Source: Apostichopus japonicus
Lineage: Eukaryota > Echinodermata > Holothuroidea > Aspidochirotida > Stichopodidae
Direction of reading: 5' to 3'
NCBI RefSeq assembly: GCF_037975245.1
Contig: NC_092561.1
Span: 18,952,008 to 19,016,007 of the forward strand
Length of the DNA stretch: 64,000 nt
Position 1 is the first letter of the stretch. Each line of letters starts with the position of its first letter. Below are positions 60,801-64,000 of this stretch, one piece after another. The translations under genes and the position numbers were made by a program. Under the pieces are notes generated by a model. The model had not been told where the DNA came from. It worked only from the letters and a program-made list of their open reading frames with translations, and did no database searches.

Positions 60801-63769
60801 CAGAAGATGCACTATAATGGTATCGAATATGACGATTCCACCGATATTTGCACCATACTCAAGAATGATTTTACCAATATAGACCGTCTCCTGCTGATCG
60901 ACTACAAGGTAGCTATCACTCCTTTAACAATATCCTTCATACTGCATCTCCTGCCAGTTGGTTCTTTTCCCCAACCGACGAGAAAGAAATTAGAAAGTTA
61001 GTCTGTAACCTAAAATATTCAAGTTGTGGCTTCGACTAAATAAATGTTAAATATCTCTCTAATCTTATCACGAAGCCTTCTTGTCACATCTTTAACTGCT
61101 CCTTATCAAATGGCGTTGTGCCATCTTCTTTGAAAACTGCCCGTGTTACCCAGATAGTTAAAACAGCAGAGAGGAATTGTGGTAACAACTATAGACATTT
61201 CTCTGTCCTTCCATGCTATTCAAAAATTCTAAAACGAGTTGTATGCAATCGCTTGCTTAACTTCCTAAACAAACACAACATAATATTTCAACACCAGTTT
61301 GGTTTTATTTCTGAGAAATCTACCGTACATGCCATCACATATCTTACAAATACATTGATTGTGTTTAGAACAAAGAATGAGCGTGTGTTTTTTCTCTCGA
61401 TCTCTCAAAAGCTTTTGATACTTTCGATCACTCTATTCTTATATCTAGCTTTCACACTATGGTACTCGTAGAACTGCCCTAAGCTGGTTAAAAGCTACTT
61501 ATTTGGTCGTTCTCAGTTTGTATCTATATGTCTAACTACCATTTTCTATTGGATGAAATGAAATGTTTTGCGCCTCAAGGCTTACCCTAGGGCCAACTAC
61601 TATTTGTTATTTACATACGAATATATTATCCAAAGGAAAATATTTAAACACACTTATTAATAATATTAATACTGAATTTCGTAAATTAATAACAGTGTTT
61701 ACTGCTAACAAGCTTCATCATAATGCTTATAAATCTTTTTTTAAATTTTTTCATCATCATAACCCAAAAAAAAAACAATAATCAATTTTAATGATATAGG
61801 AATCGCTTATCAGGATTGCTAAATACCCGTTCCCTATTCTACAAAATCCCTTGGTGTAATTTTAGTAACTGCACTCCCATGGATTCCTCACGTAACTTGT
61901 TTATGATTTTAGTTTTGACTCCCTTTGTCCTAAAATGACACTGAACCCCAACCGCAACTGCTCGAAGGATAGTAGCCGACCCTTTAAGAGGCATTCACTT
62001 ACTACCCAAGTATAACATGTCCACTAATACTACATAAGTTCGGTTAGATATTTTACAGGTCTTTTTTAGCGATTTAAAGTGACCATTGACTTATAGCTAG
62101 CCAATAAAAAAATCAGCCAGTGACTTACTAAGTGTAATCTACTTCCCAAGTTTAAAGTTCATGCACCATATACTGGTGAGTGAGTTCCTGTTTACGAGAC
62201 AGGTATTGTTTCTAACAAGCTCTATTGGCAGAATTGAACTCATATAAGAGATGACCATTGACAGCCCAAATCGTTGTGTGGTCCCAGCGTTGACATATTC
62301 CTTAGTTCTATTGTGCGCTGTTAAAAAAAAACACTGAATTATTACTGTATCACTCACCCTGAGTGGCATCTTTCCTATATCGTTTGAACGCACTTTGAAT
62401 GTTTGACTTTTTTCCACCAAGGCCCGATTTCTCCAAAGCTTCAAGAAGCTTTGAGATGTCATCTTCTGTTATTTGACCCGTCTCGACAAGTGTGTTTACA
62501 AATTCCAGTCCGTTCCCCTTGACTTTTTCACACAATACCGGCTCAAATTCGAAGTAAGTTGCAAGATCGTCGATAACAGAACTGGTCAGTTGCTTAGATA
62601 CATGTAGTTTAAAAGCCCCAAATCCTGAAGGAAAAGAAACATGCACAGAAACTGTTAGTACTGAGTGTTCATTGCTATATTGTCATCATATTTCACTAGT
62701 CTACCAAGCAGCTTCAAGTAAGTTGTAATAATTGCCTACAATTGATAACAAATTTAACTGTAAATGAAAACAACTTGAAACCAGAAAGCCAGGTAGCTTA
62801 GTGATTCCCCATATAATTTTCTCAAATATCACATAGCCATCTCACAAAATAACGAGCAAGTTAGTTAAGTTGTCCAAGAATTAAGTGTTTTTCAGTTTGC
62901 ATAACTCACTTGTGGGCATCAAACATTGAATTTTCTGGTAAAAGTTTTAGAAGGAAAATCAACTCTGCCATCAACAAATTTGATAACTGTTATTAATGAA
63001 TGAGAGAGACATGACATTGTTAATACACTGTAACATATTTTTCACGTCTTAGCATCAAAGGCAAAGACAGCTAGATATATCTAGAGTGTTCACTATTACC
63101 GACTTCAAGTGATTAAGCAATGTTCTTGTAATAATGTGAACACACCACAATCAAGTTTGAAATTCTTCTAAGCTTCTTTAACTCACTAATGTGGATCAAC
63201 ATGCAAATTATGAAGTTTGTAAAGATTTACTTATCGAAGTTTGCATTTTCAATATTTTCATATTTGACGTAGGCTTACATCATATGTCCTTTGAAATTCA
63301 TAAAGCAAGTTGGAGTCTGCTGCTTGACCTGTTGACTGTTTATCTGAAATGACCTTCGACCTCAATCTGGTTTTTATAAAGCTTTTTGTACAAAGATGGG
63401 CCTGAACAAAGATGCGCTCATTGAATTATGCTGTAGCTGTTACAGGGTATTCAGACTTTGACCTTTGTTGATTTCAAATGACCATTTGGTTAATAAGATG
63501 AATTCACAAACAAAGTGTGGAGTTCATTTACAATGAATTATTTAAGTGACAGTATGCAGAAGCAGGTATCACATACCAGGGAATAATTTGGTGTTCAAAT
63601 TTTGTGTAGCAGTTTTGTTAGCTCTGACTTTTGTCTATTATAAATTTTATAGTCCCTGTGCACAAAAAATGTTGTTAGTATTGGAACCAAAATTTATTCA
63701 CAAAGACAATTACGCAAGTAGTTTGCTCTTCACATTCATACCAGTTCGACTTCCGTCTGTTCCATCCAT
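49225..63769 (-). CDS. Death-effector-like/RING/B-box chimeric protein (predicted TRIM-type E3 ligase)
   Basis: Exons on the minus strand and phases (in, out): 63777-63742 (ATG 63769; out 1), 62624-62358 (1,1), 59742-59658 (1,2), 59430-57303 (2,0), 56982-56872 (0,0), 56471-56408 (0,1), 55053-54956 (1,0), 53996-53882 (0,1), 51976-51867 (1,0), 51217-51103 (0,1), 49331-49225 (1, TGA). Every join is in frame and the total is exactly 1075 codons. Order: residues 10-98 a DED-like helical domain; 143-184 a C3HC4 RING; B-boxes near 225-265 and 300-340; a coiled coil to about 520; a propeller-like region to about 838; then a Ser/Lys/Gln-rich tail. TRIM proteins with RING are ubiquitin ligases, and DEDs assemble death-signalling complexes; linking the two is inference. 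The exon chain is read by eye, and the last donors are weak at 56407 (GTACAA; alternative at 56392, same phase). Confidence 0.55.
51860..54580. repeat. Tandem segmental duplication, right copy
   Basis: The partner of 49216-51830. It holds tail exons at 53996-53882 and 51976-51867 on the minus strand. It is about 100 bases longer owing mainly to the internal duplication at 52507-52708. Both copies include GGCAGTGGCGTCGCCAGGTGG (minus one base) and a G-rich GCACGTGC region, a dispersed family end. Confidence 0.9.
52507..52708. repeat. 101-bp tandem duplication in the right copy only
   Basis: CACCTCTCTGTTCATTTTGT starts at about 52507 and again at about 52609, and both are followed by the same block to AAATTTCTTAACAA. 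The left copy (near 49829) has it once, so it arose after the large duplication. Confidence 0.9.
54600..54955. other. Intron of the DED/RING gene
   Basis: It holds a C run of about 16 at 54630-54645 in a GTGCCCCCA-type repeat end. No exon was recognised. Confidence 0.5.
55150..56085. repeat. Degenerate 140-bp tandem repeats, related to 62860-63560
   Basis: Units start with AT(C/T)(A/G)TGTT..(A)CAAG at 55641, 55783, 55921 and about 56067 (spacing 142, 138, 146). Each then holds a GACCTTT(G/C)A(C/T)CTC-type box and a (C/G)AAGCTG.ATCT..ATACCA(A/T)GT box. Earlier units from about 55150 are more diverged. A (GA)n(G)n tract lies at 55435-55463. It lies in the intron between tail exons at 56471 and 55053. 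Confidence 0.55.
57303..59430 (-). CDS. RING/B-box/coiled-coil/propeller exon (TRIM core)
   Basis: The acceptor TTTCCATTTACAG ends at 59431. An ATG at 59423 (MDLSSNPQ) could start a shorter protein if a non-coding 5' exon is used. The upstream ATG at 59468 lies before the acceptor and is unlikely to be the start. RING cysteines and histidine follow CSIC...CFHRFCKGC...CPTC. B-box 1 is CFACSEKSVHMAGFCFKC..., B-box 2 CDVHDELTVDLCCSTC. Coiled coil is rich in KEK/EKKM. The C-terminal part ends KSNKMFLYTL as in propeller-type TRIMs. The donor CTA|GTAAAT at 57302 ends it; read-through adds a hydrophobic, AT-driven tail to 57168 which I take to be intron. Confidence 0.88.
59658..59742 (-). CDS. Linker exon joining the DED and RING parts
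   Basis: The acceptor CTGCTTTCACAG and donor CCC|GTAAGT bound 85 bases open in one frame, with DSCYTPSVANV and KESLLKHGLEESNYIP. Phase 1 in fits the DED exon, and phase 2 out fits the RING exon. The residues match no family. The exon is the key link for the chimera and should be tested first. Confidence 0.5.
60228..61800 (+). pseudogene. Decayed non-LTR retrotransposon (jockey/CR1-like)
   Basis: Plus-strand fragments in different frames and in the expected order: the end of an endonuclease (IDKPTRVTPDSESLLDNIFT near 60242), then a reverse transcriptase start (VVPSSLKTARVT near 61108, SVLPCYSKILKRVV, HQFGFISEKST), then the motif LDLSKAFDTFDHSIL near 61397 in another frame, then SWLKSYLFGRSQF and QGLP. 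Stops and frame shifts break it throughout, and no intact YADD region was found. It lies antisense in intron 2 of the DED/RING gene. Confidence 0.75.
62358..62624 (-). CDS. Death-effector-like domain exon
   Basis: The exon lies between TTTTCCTTCAG and CAGG|GTGAGT and is phase 1-1. Its 89 residues read FGAFKLHVSKQLTSSVIDDL...GLEFVNTLVETGQITEDDI then SKLLEALEKSGLGGKK. The helix pattern and the GLE-LVETGQITEDDISKLLEAL motif are those of a DED (helices 3-5). The usual RxDLL of helix 6 is not clear. A CARD or other death fold is the alternative. The domain fills the exon exactly, which favours a shuffled module. Confidence 0.65.
62860..63560. repeat. Degenerate repeats related to 55150-56085
   Basis: It shares ordered short blocks with the 55.2-56.1 kb array: GTCCAAGAAT.AAGTG, AC(T/A)...GGCATCAA, GACATGACATTGTT-like, and GACCTT(C/T)GACCTC. 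It lies in intron 1 of the DED/RING gene. It is diverged. Confidence 0.4.
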
Positions 63770-63777
63770 GTTCAATT
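63742..63777 (-). CDS. First coding exon of the DED/RING gene
   Basis: The acceptor TTTTTGTTGGCAG ends at 63778, the ATG is at 63769, and MDGTDGSRT then leads to the donor ACTG|GTATGA at 63741. It leaves one base (G), which with the GA of the next exon gives Gly. An acceptor just before the ATG implies a non-coding exon further right. Short, so moderately supported. Confidence 0.45.
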
Positions 63778-64000
63778 CTGCCAACAAAAAAAAATTATAT
63801 ATTACATCATGTGCAAGTTGCAAAGCGTATATTCAGTTCGTTGCATTGTACAATTTTTCACATATTAAAAAAGTTTGCGACCAGTCACATCAGACTATAC
63901 ATCTCAATTAGAATGTTGAAATTGTTTGGCAAGTTGTATCTACTGCTTAAACCTGCAGGCAATTATTGATTTATGAAGTTGGTCGATGTTTTTTGGTTTA
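63778..64000. other. Right edge, upstream of the DED/RING first coding exon
   Basis: AT-rich, no feature recognised. If the acceptor at 63778 is real, this is intron and the promoter lies beyond the window. Confidence 0.4.

Overview
This is a eukaryotic window from an AT-rich, intron-rich, repeat-laden animal genome. Domain content suggests a marine invertebrate deuterostome, most likely an echinoderm: a TMTC glycosyltransferase, a Tie-type receptor ectodomain, a death-fold/RING-B-box protein, and many short inverted-terminal and tRNA-derived repeats. That assignment is inference from gene content; no marker sequence fixes the species.

Layout. (1) 577-705, minus: the first coding exon of an unrecognised Lys/Glu-rich protein running off the left edge. 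(2) 0.7-7.7 kb: intergenic, holding an inverted-terminal element with internal 135-bp tandem repeats, a 42-bp palindromic tandem repeat, and copies of several short dispersed families. (3) 7.75-25.3 kb, plus: a TMTC-family gene. I could place all 16 coding exons with GT-AG borders and consistent phases (predicted 946 aa). Its introns carry MITE-like and SINE copies, and one intron ends in a ~480-bp CT satellite next to the acceptor. (4) 28.9-33.3 kb, minus: four phase 1-1 exons (Ig, EGF, EGF, EGF) matching the Tie/angiopoietin-receptor ectodomain. No kinase exons are seen, and the TMTC 3' end converges on it. (5) 33.3-48.9 kb: gene-poor, with repeats, a decayed copia-type Gag and an inverted pair of minisatellites. 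(6) 49.2-63.8 kb, minus: the most interesting locus. Exons with compatible phases join a short N-terminal exon, a death-effector-like domain exon, a linker exon, and a 2.1-kb RING/B-box/coiled-coil/propeller-like exon. A Ser/Lys-rich tail follows, whose last exon pair lies in a ~2.7-kb tandem duplication. The phases close exactly through both duplicated pairs (predicted 1075 aa). A decayed non-LTR retrotransposon sits in its second intron.

The three main genes show no common pathway. TMTC proteins act in ER O-mannosylation, Tie proteins are cell-surface receptors, and the DED/RING protein would plausibly couple death-fold assembly to ubiquitin ligation. All exon joins are read by eye from splice motifs, frame and phase; no transcript evidence was available.
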